NCBI RefSeq assembly: GCF_902726645.1
Contig: NZ_CACVAO010000001.1
Span: 2,650,764-2,714,763 of the forward strand
Direction: 5' to 3'
Length of the DNA stretch: 64,000 bases
DNA from: Halobacillus ihumii
Lineage (GTDB): Bacteria > Bacillota > Bacilli > Bacillales > Halobacillaceae
Program-made: the position numbers and the translations under genes
The notes under the pieces: generated by a model
Seen by the model: the letters and a program-made list of their open reading frames with translations, nothing else
Databases searched by the model: none
What the model was told of the DNA's origin: nothing
In this document: positions 44,877 through 53,989 of the stretch, in pieces
Numbering within the stretch: position 1 is the first letter of the stretch
Layout: every line of letters starts with the position of its first letter

Positions 44877-46280
44877 TTATAGATTAAACTTTTTTAAGCG
44901 ATATTGAAGACTTTGTCTGCTGATGCCAAGAATTTTTGCGGACCTTGAAATATTATGATCATTTTCAGTCAGAATTTGTTGAATATAAGACACTTCAACT
45001 TCTGCTACTTTATCCTGTAACGTTTTTGCTCCTTGTTCAGATTCAGACATAGCAGCCAGGGGGAGCTGTTCACTCTGAGAAGAAGGTGCTTCATTTGCTT
45101 GGTACCTTTTACGAAACCGTACAGGTAGGTTCTGCAATGTAATGATTTCTTCTCCCATAATTAAATTCATTATCCCTTCGATCGTATGCTCCAATTCCCT
45201 CACATTTCCCGGCCAGTCATGCTGTTGAAGCAATTGTATTACATCTTCATCTACCCCTTTGACATCCATATTAAATAAAGCATTATATTTATTTATGAAA
45301 CTCTGACCAAGCAGTAAAATATCCTCTTTTCTGTGTCGGAGCGGAGGGACAAATAAAGTAACGACACTAAGGCGGTAATAGAGATCTTTTCTTAATCGGT
45401 TGTTCGTTACAGCTTCTAATGGATCTTCGTTTAGTGTAGCAAGGATGCGTACATCTACATATTTATCTTTCATATCTCCAACTCTTCTAATTGATTTCTC
45501 TTGAATCACTCTTAATAATTTTGCCTGAAGAGCGGGGTCTAACGAATTGATTTCATCCAGTAATAATGTGCCGCCATCTGCTTGTTCAAACAGCCCGGGT
45601 CTATCGATGGCCCCTGTAAATGCTCCTTTTTTAGTCCCAAATAGCAGACCTTCCATTAAATTATCTGGTATAGCTGCACAGTTTTGAGATATGAAAGGTG
45701 CACCGGAGCGGCTGCTGCCGTTATGAATACTCTGGGCAAATAATTCCTTTCCCGTCCCCGTTTCTCCTACTATGAGCACAGAAGAAGGCGTACGAGTTGC
45801 CCGCTTCGATTCTTCAATAACCGATTCCATCAAATCACTTTGCCCGATAATATCTTCAAAGGTAAACTTTGTATTTTGTTTACGAAGCACGTTTTCCTTA
45901 ATGACACGTTCAAGATGAGTTACATCTTTCGCCATTTCAATTGCTCCCGTAATTTTACCATCTTTTATGATAGGGAAGGAGTTGTTGACCGTTGTGATCT
46001 CCTTCCCTTTATTATTGAAGTAGGTTTGTTTGACGTTCTTGGTTGTTTTTCCGGTTTTTAGTGCTTTGACTAGTGTGCTGTTTTGACTTTTATCGAACAT
46101 GAAGACGTCTAATAAATTTTTATCAAGGACATCTTCGCCTGTCATTGATTCAATCTCCATCATTTTTTTGTTATAAATGATGGTTTTTCCCTTTTCGTTA
46201 ATAACGTGAATGCCGACATCGACTTCATCAAGGAGTTTTTCGTAAAGTTCGTTCATTCCTATTAAAGCTTGTTCGTCCAT
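44877..46280 (-). CDS. rocR: Sigma-54-dependent activator of arginine/ornithine catabolism
   Basis: A 467-residue enhancer-binding protein. An N-terminal PAS domain (about 10-115, DVGIHVINEKGKTIIYNKKMM) senses the inducer; a central AAA+ domain (about 145-375) has Walker A GETGTGKE and the sigma-54 contact loop GAFTGA; a C-terminal Fis-type helix-turn-helix (NISRSAKILGISRQSLQYRL) binds DNA. The N-terminal region follows B. subtilis RocR closely (VFMFDKSQNSTLVKALKTGK). It is divergent from rocD and the intergenic region has matching dyads and a -24/-12 promoter. Ornithine or citrulline is the known inducer of RocR. Confidence 0.92.
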   Translation of the reverse strand: MDEQALIGMNELYEKLLDEVDVGIHVINEKGKTIIYNKKMMEIESMTGEDVLDKNLLDVFMFDKSQNSTLVKALKTGKTTKNVKQTYFNNKGKEITTVNNSFPIIKDGKITGAIEMAKDVTHLERVIKENVLRKQNTKFTFEDIIGQSDLMESVIEESKRATRTPSSVLIVGETGTGKELFAQSIHNGSSRSGAPFISQNCAAIPDNLMEGLLFGTKKGAFTGAIDRPGLFEQADGGTLLLDEINSLDPALQAKLLRVIQEKSIRRVGDMKDKYVDVRILATLNEDPLEAVTNNRLRKDLYYRLSVVTLFVPPLRHRKEDILLLGQSFINKYNALFNMDVKGVDEDVIQLLQQHDWPGNVRELEHTIEGIMNLIMGEEIITLQNLPVRFRKRYQANEAPSSQSEQLPLAAMSESEQGAKTLQDKVAEVEVSYIQQILTENDHNISRSAKILGISRQSLQYRLKKFNL

Positions 46281-46325
46281 AGTAACTCCTCCTTTATGTA
46301 TATATTAATAGAGTAATGGGTGATC

Positions 46326-46342
46326 TGCAAAATAATTTGGCA
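46326..46342. promoter_or_regulatory. RocR upstream activating dyad, distal
   Basis: TGCAAAATAATTTGGCA, an imperfect dyad of the form TGCAAAAT-n-ATnTTGCA. Its centre is about 130 bases before the predicted sigma-54 start. Confidence 0.6.
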
Positions 46343-46367
46343 TATTTATCTCCCTTTTTATAAAAAG

Positions 46368-46384
46368 TGCAAAATGATATTGCA
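46368..46384. promoter_or_regulatory. RocR upstream activating dyad, proximal
   Basis: TGCAAAATGATATTGCA, nearly palindromic. It lies 42 bp (four helical turns) from the distal copy, so two activator dimers would sit on the same face of the DNA. Confidence 0.65.
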
Positions 46385-46436
46385 TGTTGGTAGGGTATTG
46401 GTTAAGAAAATAGCATCAATTCAAGAGATCAAAATG

Positions 46437-46454
46437 TTGGCATGAAAATTGCAT
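46437..46454 (+). promoter_or_regulatory. Sigma-54 (-24/-12) promoter of rocD
   Basis: TTGGCATGAAAATTGCAT agrees with the consensus TTGGCAC-n5-TTGCA except one base, with correct GG to GC spacing. It lies 49 bases before the rocD start. Confidence 0.85.
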
Positions 46455-46502
46455 GGTAAGTAAAGTGGAAACCATTATATATATATTTCAAGGAGGAGTT
46501 AG

Positions 46503-47708
46503 ATGACTAATACAACTGTAAAAACAAAGGAAATCATAAATCAGACGGAAGAGTATGGGGCAAATAATTATCACCCGCTCCCAATTGTTATCTCAGAAGC
46601 TGAAGGTGTCTGGGTTAAAGATCCTGAGGGCAACACCTATATGGATATGTTAAGCGCATACTCAGCGGTAAACCAGGGACACAGACATCCAAAAATAATT
46701 GAAGCGTTAAAAAAACAAGCCGATCGCGTCACGTTAACATCACGTGCTTTCCATAACGATCAGCTTGCACCATTTTACAAAAAAGTAACTGAATTAACGA
46801 ATAAAGATATGGTTCTACCGATGAACACAGGAGCTGAAGCGGTTGAAACGGCTGTGAAAACCATCCGTCGCTGGGCATATGAGAAAAAGGGTATTCCTGA
46901 AGGGAAGGCTGAAATTATCGCATGCGAAGGCAACTTTCACGGGAGAACGATGACGGCTGTTTCGTTGTCATCCGAACAAGATGGTCATGATAGCTATGGC
47001 CCCGTTCTTCCAGGGATAAAACTGGTTCCCTATGGAGATATCGATGCATTAAAAGAGGCTATTACACCAAATACTGCAGGCTTTTTACTTGAACCAATTC
47101 AAGGAGAAGCAGGAATTGCTATGCCGCCAGAAGGGTTCCTGAAAGAAGCCTATGAGGCATGTAAGAAAGAGAATGTTCTTTTTGTTGCAGACGAAATACA
47201 GGCAGGTCTAGGCCGTTCAGGGAAAATGTTCGCCTGTGACTGGGAGAATGTTCATCCTGACATGTACATTCTCGGGAAGGCTCTTGGCGGTGGTGTGATG
47301 CCGATTTCCTGCGTTGCAGCAGACGAGGATATCTTAGGCGTCTTCACTCCAGGCTCACATGGTTCTACCTTTGGAGGAAATCCTCTTGCTAGTGCTGTAG
47401 CAGTTGCTTCATTAGATGTAATTGAAGATGAGAAACTTGTAGATCGTTCCCTTGAGCTTGGTCAGTATTTTCAAGAAAAGCTGCAAGAAATTGATAATCC
47501 AGTAATTAAAGAAATTCGCGGCAAGGGACTTTTTGTTGGTGTGGAATTGCATGAGCCGGCCCGTTCTTATTGTGAAAAGTTAAAAGAACAAGGACTGCTG
47601 TGCAAGGAAACACATGAAAATGTCATCCGTTTTGCACCACCGCTCGTAATCAAGCAGAAGGATCTTGATTGGGCAATTGAAAAAATTACTCAGGTTCTAT
47701 CCAAATAA
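46503..47708 (+). CDS. rocD: Ornithine aminotransferase
   Basis: A 401-residue PLP enzyme that converts ornithine and 2-oxoglutarate to glutamate semialdehyde and glutamate. The PLP lysine is Lys259 in [23 protein letters not shown] binds phosphate and [13 protein letters not shown] holds the aspartate that contacts the ring nitrogen. The N-terminal [13 protein letters not shown] is characteristic of ornithine aminotransferases. It is the first gene after the sigma-54 promoter and runs into rocG. Confidence 0.95.
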   Translation: MTNTTVKTKEIINQTEEYGANNYHPLPIVISEAEGVWVKDPEGNTYMDMLSAYSAVNQGHRHPKIIEALKKQADRVTLTSRAFHNDQLAPFYKKVTELTNKDMVLPMNTGAEAVETAVKTIRRWAYEKKGIPEGKAEIIACEGNFHGRTMTAVSLSSEQDGHDSYGPVLPGIKLVPYGDIDALKEAITPNTAGFLLEPIQGEAGIAMPPEGFLKEAYEACKKENVLFVADEIQAGLGRSGKMFACDWENVHPDMYILGKALGGGVMPISCVAADEDILGVFTPGSHGSTFGGNPLASAVAVASLDVIEDEKLVDRSLELGQYFQEKLQEIDNPVIKEIRGKGLFVGVELHEPARSYCEKLKEQGLLCKETHENVIRFAPPLVIKQKDLDWAIEKITQVLSK

Positions 47709-47738
47709 AGACTGATATATTTCATAGGAGTGAGAATA

Positions 47739-49031
47739 TTGGCAACGACTGATCTTTTAAACAACAAACAGCTAGAGAATAGTCCGGAAGCAGAGTCGCT
47801 CGATTTGTTCAAATCCACGCAGATTGTTATTGAAGAAGCCATTCAGAGTTTGGGTTACCCTGAAGAAACCTACGAATTACTGAAAGAGCCAATGAGAATG
47901 TTTACGGTTCGCATTCCTGTTCGGATGGATGATGGGAATATTAAAATTTTCACCGGCTACCGTTCCCAGCATAATGACGCTGTCGGGCCAACAAAGGGCG
48001 GTGTCAGATTCCATCCGGAAGTTAATGAGAAAGAGGTAAAAGCACTCTCGATGTGGATGAGTTTAAAATGTGGCATTACAGATTTACCTTATGGTGGAGG
48101 GAAAGGCGGCATTATTTGTGATCCTCGCGAGATGTCTTTTCGGGAATTAGAAGGTTTGAGTCGCGGATATGTTCGGGCAATCAGTCAAGTCGTTGGACCA
48201 ACAAAAGATATTCCAGCTCCAGATGTATTCACCAATTCACAAATTATGGCCTGGATGATGGATGAATACAGTCGAATTCGTGAATTTGACTCTCCAGGTT
48301 TTATTACGGGGAAACCAGTCGTCTTAGGCGGTTCCCATGGTCGGGAAACAGCGACAGCAAGCGGTGTGACGATATGTATTGAGGAAGCAGCCAGGAAAAG
48401 GGGAATTCAATTAGAAGGAGCCCATGTTGTGATCCAGGGATTTGGAAACGCAGGAAGCTTCCTGGCAAAATTCATGCATGAATCGGGTGCAAAAATTGTT
48501 GGCATTTCAGACGCTCAGGGGGCCATTTATAACTCAGACGGGCTAGACATTGAGTATTTACTGGACCGCCGTGATAGTTTTGGTACAGTTACTAATTTAT
48601 TTAAGAATACCATCACGAACGAGGAACTGCTTGAAAAGGAATGCGATATTCTTGTACCGGCAGCCATTACCAACCAAATTACGATGCAGAATGCCAAGAA
48701 TATAAAGGCTTCTATCGTTGTAGAAGCCGCAAATGGCCCTACCACTCTTGAGGCCACTAAAATACTAACGAAACGTGGGGTCCTCCTCGTTCCAGATGTT
48801 CTGGCAAGCTCTGGTGGAGTGACGGTTTCATACTTTGAATGGGTACAGAATAATCAGGGCTACTACTGGACTGAGGAAGAAGTTGCAACGAAAATGCGTA
48901 AAGTAATTGTAGATGCTTTTGACAAGGTACACTCGGCATCTCAGAAGCATCAGGTTGATATGCGTTTAGCTGCCTATATTGTCGGTGTACGCAGAATGGC
49001 GGAAGCTGCCCGTTTTCGTGGATGGGTATAA
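47739..49031 (+). CDS. rocG: NAD-specific glutamate dehydrogenase
   Basis: A 430-residue hexameric-type glutamate dehydrogenase. The catalytic lysine region is LPYGGGKGGI and the NAD-binding motif is GFGNAGSF. DVFTNSQIMAWMMDEY is typical of the RocG/GudB group. It deaminates the glutamate formed by RocD and the next pathway step to 2-oxoglutarate. The best start is a TTG at 47739, nine bases after ATAGGAG; the GTG at 47730 overlaps that site. It follows rocD by 30 bases and so is under the same sigma-54 control, unlike the separate rocG locus of B. subtilis. Confidence 0.92.
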   Translation: MATTDLLNNKQLENSPEAESLDLFKSTQIVIEEAIQSLGYPEETYELLKEPMRMFTVRIPVRMDDGNIKIFTGYRSQHNDAVGPTKGGVRFHPEVNEKEVKALSMWMSLKCGITDLPYGGGKGGIICDPREMSFRELEGLSRGYVRAISQVVGPTKDIPAPDVFTNSQIMAWMMDEYSRIREFDSPGFITGKPVVLGGSHGRETATASGVTICIEEAARKRGIQLEGAHVVIQGFGNAGSFLAKFMHESGAKIVGISDAQGAIYNSDGLDIEYLLDRRDSFGTVTNLFKNTITNEELLEKECDILVPAAITNQITMQNAKNIKASIVVEAANGPTTLEATKILTKRGVLLVPDVLASSGGVTVSYFEWVQNNQGYYWTEEEVATKMRKVIVDAFDKVHSASQKHQVDMRLAAYIVGVRRMAEAARFRGWV

Positions 49032-49093
49032 AGATTTTACGGACATACGAAAAGTGAGTATTACTCGGAATTCCAATAAAGAGGAGGAAAAAA

Positions 49094-49348
49094 ATGAACG
49101 AAGTCCTTCAAACTGTTTATAGTCCTTGCCATGGTTCTGTTAAAAAAGTATTTATTAACTCATCGTCTTATGTTTATGAATGGGAGCCATTATTTTTAAT
49201 TGAAACAAAAGAGCAAAATGAGGTAGAAGTAGCTGTTGGGATCAGTGGGAATATCACATCTTTAGATATTGAACAGGGACAGGAAGTAACTCCGAAAACG
49301 GTGTTAACTAAGTTGAGGGACGATCTTGAGATTACCGGAAGTGATTAA
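49094..49348 (+). CDS. Small biotinyl/lipoyl-like domain protein
   Basis: An 84-residue single-domain protein. The repeated beta pattern (VYSPCHGSVKKVFI, then GISGNITSLDIEQGQEV) matches a barrel-sandwich hybrid of the biotinyl/lipoyl carrier family. At the hairpin turn where carriers have EAMKM or ETDKA, this one reads ETKEQ, so the modified lysine is not at its usual place and attachment of a cofactor is doubtful. It is strongly initiated (GAGGAGGAAA) and lies between rocG and a YjiH-type gene. Similar orphan domains are seen beside amino-acid catabolic genes in Bacillaceae. Function unknown. Confidence 0.75.
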   Translation: MNEVLQTVYSPCHGSVKKVFINSSSYVYEWEPLFLIETKEQNEVEVAVGISGNITSLDIEQGQEVTPKTVLTKLRDDLEITGSD

Positions 49349-49392
49349 GGTGATTAGGGGGAGGTCAACTCCTCCTAATCTCATTTAAATTT

Positions 49393-49426
49393 TGAAAACG
49401 TTTGCATTTTCTGCAGAATTTGCAAA
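49393..49426. promoter_or_regulatory. cre site overlapping a TGCA-rich dyad upstream of the YjiH-type gene
   Basis: TGAAAACGTTTGCA (49393-49406) matches the cre consensus at 13 of 14 positions. It overlaps the imperfect palindrome TTTGCATTTT/CTGCAG/AATTTGCAAA (49401-49426), which resembles the RocR dyads upstream of rocD. Confidence 0.5.
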
Positions 49427-49518
49427 ATAATGTCTATACATGAAGAGAATTTTAGGCATCAGCAAGTGGACCTTTTCCACGAGACTAAATATGCCTTTAA
49501 TTGGGAAGGGAGTTATGT

Positions 49519-50919
49519 ATGAGGGAAGCTGCACAGAGTAAGGAACAAAGTTATTCTCAGAACGATGAAATGAGTTCAAGAGAGGGGTATAGTGTTAATC
49601 ACTTACTGAAATTCTCGATTCCTTCTTTAGTTGGAATCTTTTTGTTTATGATACCCCTTAGTATTCAAGGAGAAATTACAATTCCGGTCGCCTTGCTGGC
49701 TAGCTGGATTCAAAGCACATTCGCTGGTGTGTTACCGGAATTTATAACGAGTGTGATCATTTTAACAGCTGTGATGACGTTTGTAACGAAAGTTTTCAAG
49801 CCTGATTGGATTTTGGAAAAGCCATTCTTGAAAGGTCTTTTTGGAGTGTCGACAGTTTGGTTTTGGACGAGAATGCTGGCCATGGTTTTTGTAATCATGA
49901 CCTTCTTTGAGGTAGGTCCTCAGTTAATTTGGTCAGACGCTACAGGAGGATTGTTATTTAATGATCTGATCCCAGCTCTGTTTGCAGTATTTCTTTTTGC
50001 AGGACTACTCTTGCCATTGTTACTAGATTTTGGATTGCTTGAATTGTGCGGCGCTTTATTCACTAAAATTATCAAACCAGTTTTTACTTTACCAGGACGA
50101 TCCTCAATCGATTGTCTGGCTTCATGGCTTGGGGACGGTACAATCGGTGTGCTTTTGACGAACAAGCAATATGAGGAAGGGTATTATACGAAACGAGAAG
50201 CAGCCGTCATCGGGACAACCTTCTCCGTCGTCTCCATCACATTTACGATTGTTGTCCTAACACTAATGGATCTCCAACACATGTTTTTTCAATATTATTT
50301 AACCATCGTTGTTGCAGGTTTAGCGGCAGCTTTGATTTGCCCGCGCATTCCACCGCTTTCCGGGAAACAAGATCAGTATTATGAACACGCCGACAATCAT
50401 TTTGATGAAAAAATCCCTGGAGATATCTCTTCATTCAAATGGGGGATAAACCAGGCAGTAGAAAAAGCGAAATCTACCAGGTGGGCAGCGGTTATAAAAG
50501 GTGGAGGACAAAATGTTTTGGATATGTGGATGGGGGTCATCCCTATTGTAATGGCGATAGGAACCGTAGCATTAATTGTTGCTGAGTACACACCAGTATT
50601 CGAATTTATTGGAGCGCCGTTTATCCTTATCCTTAACTTGCTGCAAATCCCCGAAGCAGCTGCAGCCGCCCCATCCATGGTTGTTGGTTTCGCAGATATG
50701 TTTCTGCCAGCAGTTCTAGGGAGCGGTATCGAAAGTCCATTAACTAGATTTGTCATCGCTTGTGTGTCGGTTACCCAGTTAATTTATATGTCAGAGGTTG
50801 GCGGGCTTTTGCTTGGTTCCAAACTTCCGGTTAACTTCAAAGATCTTGTGATCATTTTTATTGAGCGAACTTTGATCACACTTCCAATTATCGCTTTGAT
50901 GGCGCACTTATTCTTTTAA
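49519..50919 (+). CDS. YjiH family membrane protein with nucleoside-recognition (GATE) domain
   Basis: A 466-residue protein with a soluble N-terminal tail of about 30 residues and about eleven predicted helices. The region LPGRSSIDCLASWLGDGTIGVLL is typical of the YjiH/Gate family, and a second Gate half (AAPSMVVGFADMFLPAVLG) follows. These proteins are distant relatives of nucleoside and ferrous-iron transporters with no firmly established substrate. Position after rocD-rocG suggests transport of an amino acid or a breakdown product, which is inference. ATG 49519 has AAGGGAG ahead; the frame is open from 49501. Confidence 0.8.
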   Translation: MREAAQSKEQSYSQNDEMSSREGYSVNHLLKFSIPSLVGIFLFMIPLSIQGEITIPVALLASWIQSTFAGVLPEFITSVIILTAVMTFVTKVFKPDWILEKPFLKGLFGVSTVWFWTRMLAMVFVIMTFFEVGPQLIWSDATGGLLFNDLIPALFAVFLFAGLLLPLLLDFGLLELCGALFTKIIKPVFTLPGRSSIDCLASWLGDGTIGVLLTNKQYEEGYYTKREAAVIGTTFSVVSITFTIVVLTLMDLQHMFFQYYLTIVVAGLAAALICPRIPPLSGKQDQYYEHADNHFDEKIPGDISSFKWGINQAVEKAKSTRWAAVIKGGGQNVLDMWMGVIPIVMAIGTVALIVAEYTPVFEFIGAPFILILNLLQIPEAAAAAPSMVVGFADMFLPAVLGSGIESPLTRFVIACVSVTQLIYMSEVGGLLLGSKLPVNFKDLVIIFIERTLITLPIIALMAHLFF

Positions 50920-50971
50920 TTTAAAAAGAGTAATAGTTATTGATGTGTATAAAAATGGTATAAAGTTTGTG

Positions 50972-51010
50972 AAGCCCTCAACAATCTATAAAGGTTGTTG
51001 GGGGCTTTTT
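50972..51010 (+). terminator. Terminator after the YjiH-type gene
   Basis: AAGCCCTCAACAA pairs with TTGTTGGGGGCTT around a 10-base loop and is followed by T. Confidence 0.85.
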
Positions 51011-51029
51011 AGGTAGATAAGCTGGATAT

Positions 51030-51060
51030 AAAAAAACCACCGAGAGTTTGTCTCGGTGGC
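51030..51060 (-). terminator. Terminator of the CAP-domain gene
   Basis: CCACCGAGA and TCTCGGTGG form a perfect stem, and on the minus strand a run of seven T follows. Confidence 0.85.
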
Positions 51061-51075
51061 AGAATCATAGTCTTA

Positions 51076-51915
51076 TTATTTACCAATGAACATTTGAGTC
51101 CAGTAGTTTCCTTCTTCCACATATCCTACACCAATGTGTGTAAAGGAAGGGTTCATGATGTTTTTACGGTGACCTTCACTGTTCATCCATCCTTGAACCA
51201 CTTCTTGTGGAGAAGTTTGTCCCATTGCAATGTTTTCTCCGGCACTGCGATAGTCAATACCATATTGATTCATCATATCAAACGGTGACCCGTATGTCGG
51301 GCTGTTGTGTGAGAAGTAGTTTTTTTGCTGCATATCAAGAGATTTATCTCCCGCTACTTTACTTAATTCTACATCTAATTTTAGTGGTTCTAGTCCTGCT
51401 TGAGTACGCTCAGCATTTGTTAATTCTACAACCTTTTTCTCAAATGCTGATACGGCTGAATTGTCAGCTGATTGTTCTGTTTGCTCCTTGGCTTGAGCTG
51501 TTTCTTCGGCTTGTGGTTGAGCCTCTGCTTTTTTTGGCTGTTTTGGTTGAGCTTCAGCTTTAGCTGGCTGCTCTTCAGCTGGTGCTGGTTGTTGCTCAGC
51601 CTTAGCCGGTTGTGGCTGCTGGTCTTCTTTAGCAGGTGTACTAGGCTGTTCTGTTTGTTCTTGAGCCTTTTGAGGTGTTTCTGTTTGCTGTTCAGCTTGA
51701 GCCGGCTGCTCCATTCCAAACTGGGCCTTTTCTATCTGTTTTAAGATGGATTGGATTGAGCTACCTTCTTGGAACTTCCCAATCATTTCCTCCCAATTTG
51801 TCGCGCAATCTATATTAGTGTTCTCCTGATCCGCAGTCGACGCTTGCGTTGCTGCTGGAGCAAATAAAAGCGATGCCGCTACGGCTCCAGAAATGATAAA
51901 TGACATACCTTTCAT
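51076..51915 (-). CDS. Secreted CAP (SCP/PR-1) domain protein, YkwD-like
   Basis: A 279-residue exported protein. The signal peptide spans about residues 1-25 with an AQA site (APAATQAS). Residues about 70-150 are a low-complexity linker of Gln, Glu, Pro, Ala and Lys built from repeats such as PAKAEQQP. The C-terminal CAP domain (about 160-279) has the conserved HNSPTYGSPFDMM, AGENIAMGQ and HRKNIMNPSFTHIGVGY motifs with the histidines and glutamates of the family. Bacterial CAP proteins of this kind are cell-surface or spore-associated with no settled activity. It is monocistronic. The linker may vary in length between strains. Confidence 0.88.
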   Translation of the reverse strand: MKGMSFIISGAVAASLLFAPAATQASTADQENTNIDCATNWEEMIGKFQEGSSIQSILKQIEKAQFGMEQPAQAEQQTETPQKAQEQTEQPSTPAKEDQQPQPAKAEQQPAPAEEQPAKAEAQPKQPKKAEAQPQAEETAQAKEQTEQSADNSAVSAFEKKVVELTNAERTQAGLEPLKLDVELSKVAGDKSLDMQQKNYFSHNSPTYGSPFDMMNQYGIDYRSAGENIAMGQTSPQEVVQGWMNSEGHRKNIMNPSFTHIGVGYVEEGNYWTQMFIGK

Positions 51916-52346
51916 GTTTTACTTCCTCCTTTTGGGTTTTTGTCTTTCCGACTCTTTTATACTACCATCCGATTTTTGTAATATATTAGGATAAATTTGG
52001 TTAAATCTATTTTTCTAGTGCTAATAAGTTGACAAAACAGCTACTTGCATAGAAAAACTCAAGTTATCCTTGATAACACGGGGGTTACCTTATTTGGCCT
52101 TCATAGAAAAAATCATCATATATTGGAATTTATAAGGATAGGTAGAAAAATATTAACAATGCATTTAGGTTGACAAGCTTTTTAACGGCAAAGTTTTGTT
52201 ACGAATGTTACTTCAATATTACAATTGTTTGTTACATTTATAGGAAAAGAGCCCTGCTTTTTATAAATAAATGGAAGGAATTTATTAATTAGTCTAATAT
52301 GAACGGGGAAATTAGAAAAAAGAAGAAGTAAGGTGAAAAAAACTAA
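51916..52346. other. Gap without a supported gene
   Basis: AT-rich intergenic DNA that should hold the promoter of the CAP-domain gene. I see no convincing reading frame or RNA. A hairpin near its left end could not be assigned. Confidence 0.4.
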
Positions 52347-52379
52347 AATCCCGTACCAGTATAGAGTGGTACGGGATTG
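52347..52379 (-). terminator. Terminator of the MBL-fold hydrolase gene
   Basis: AATCCCGTACCA pairs perfectly with TGGTACGGGATT, and on the minus strand TTTTAGTTTTTTT follows. It lies 20 bases beyond the gene. Confidence 0.8.
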
Positions 52380-52398
52380 CTTGCTTAAAGAACAGAGG

Positions 52399-53382
52399 TT
52401 ACAAACCAGCTGCTGAATAACGATATACACCGTTTCTCATAACTTTATGAATCTGACCCTTGGTTTCTAAATAGTCGAGCTGCCCGATAATCTCTGACAT
52501 AACTAGGGAGAATTGTTGATCGTAAGTAGAACCGTAATAGCTTTGGGCAATTTCTCTGCCTGTAGAAGCGCCTTTCTCAATAAGGGAAATGATTTTATCT
52601 CCCTTTTGGTCAATACGATTTAATCGTTTTTTAATTAATGCCTGAGGATCGTGAATGACAGCCCCATGACCAGAATAGACAAGTTGAACGGGTAAGGAAG
52701 CAATAGACTTCAGTGAATCGACGCTTTGATAGAGGGTCGGCAGTCGATTTCCATACTCATCAGGTTCGATTAAAGCATTGCTGGAAATGTGCTGGATAAG
52801 TACGTCAGCTCCTAATAAAACACCTGTTGAGTCTTCCCAGAGACCGATTTGATCAGGTGCGTGGCCAGGAAAGTGAAGAACGCTCAAACCTTCAAGAGGG
52901 GCTTCCTCAATTGGTGAAAGGCCTGCTTCTACGGCAAGATGCCGATTATTTTCCAAGGAGCGTTTTAGATGATTAACCTGTGCTTCTCCTCTTTCTCCGC
53001 AGTCAAATTCATTATATAAGGTTTCAAAAAACTGGATGCGCTTTTTCAAAAATGCCTCATCTCTTTGCAGGCGGGGAAAAGCTTTTTTATGAGCGTAAAC
53101 AGGGATATTATGTTGTGCAACGATTTGATCCACCAAACCACAATGATCAATGTGGTGATGACTGAGGACAATACCTGTCAAATCTTTAAGTTCGAATTGG
53201 TTTTCATGTAAAGTGTGATTAAGTGCATGCCAGTACTTATCTCCTGTCCAGCCCGCATCAAATAATAGCAGCTGATTTTTTGTTGAAAGGAGATAGAAAT
53301 TTACTGTTTTTAAACTGCCCGGAGTTGGAACAGATATCGGATATAGTTTAAAGGTACTCGTTTGAGATTCGATCACATTCAT
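52399..53382 (-). CDS. MBL-fold metallo-hydrolase
   Basis: A 327-residue metallo-beta-lactamase-fold enzyme with the metal motif SHHHIDHCG near residue 76, then HFPGHAPDQIG and GADVLI for the second half of the site, and SGHG near 225. A C-terminal winged-helix-like region of about 70 residues resembles the LACTB2-like group, which acts on thioesters or RNA. A related protein, with the same layout and C-terminal region, is encoded in the phenylacetate cluster at 60152-61132. ATG 53382 is preferred over the adjoining GTG. It stands alone. Confidence 0.82.
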   Translation of the reverse strand: MNVIESQTSTFKLYPISVPTPGSLKTVNFYLLSTKNQLLLFDAGWTGDKYWHALNHTLHENQFELKDLTGIVLSHHHIDHCGLVDQIVAQHNIPVYAHKKAFPRLQRDEAFLKKRIQFFETLYNEFDCGERGEAQVNHLKRSLENNRHLAVEAGLSPIEEAPLEGLSVLHFPGHAPDQIGLWEDSTGVLLGADVLIQHISSNALIEPDEYGNRLPTLYQSVDSLKSIASLPVQLVYSGHGAVIHDPQALIKKRLNRIDQKGDKIISLIEKGASTGREIAQSYYGSTYDQQFSLVMSEIIGQLDYLETKGQIHKVMRNGVYRYSAAGL

Positions 53383-53574
53383 CACGCCCCTATCTAAAAG
53401 TTCTATTTCGGCAGAAAGACCTTTTGCTAGAATTATACTTTATTTAATGCGTTCGTTCCACATTTTGACACCTCAGGTCATCCATTCATTTCCATTTCAT
53501 TTTATACTGTTTTCAAAAAAGGAGCGGCTGCACCATTTGCAAGCTACTCCTTTTAAACAGATTATTCTTTACAG

Positions 53575-53701
53575 CTCCCTAACGAGGGGGGATAATGTCT
53601 TGTCTCAAAAATATAGCGTCCTATCTCATAATGATAACGCCCTAACTCGAGGTGATAGTGACTTAGCGTAGGAATATAGCGACCTAACCTCATTTGGATA
53701 G
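53575..53701. repeat. 21-bp tandem repeat, six degenerate units
   Basis: Six consecutive units of 21 bp (the last 22) follow the pattern YGnCCTAaCTC...GATAR. Units begin at 53575, 53596, 53617, 53638, 53659 and 53680. Examples are CGCCCTAACTCGAGGTGATAG and, with substitutions, CGTCCTATCTCATAATGATAA, quoted here without their last base where longer than 20. In one plus-strand frame the unit encodes a seven-residue repeat (LTRGDNV, LSQKYSV, LSHNDNA, LTRGDSD). Whether it is translated is unclear. Confidence 0.7.
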
Positions 53702-53716
53702 ACTGTCTTCGTTGAC

Positions 53717-53986
<270 letters not shown>

Positions 53987-53989
53987 TTA

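Noticed and set aside
49440..49500. Sigma-54 promoter before the YjiH-type gene (TAGGCATCAGCAAG)
   Set aside because: The spacing between GG and GC does not fit the -24/-12 rule.
51426..51744. Long frames on both strands over the linker of the CAP-domain gene
   Set aside because: They are shadows of the Gln/Glu/Pro/Ala repeat; the codon periodicity keeps other frames open.
53447..53671. 74-codon frame over the 21-bp tandem repeat as a real gene
   Set aside because: No ribosome site is seen and the first half has no repeat or family character. The heptapeptide is noted as a finding but not called as a gene.
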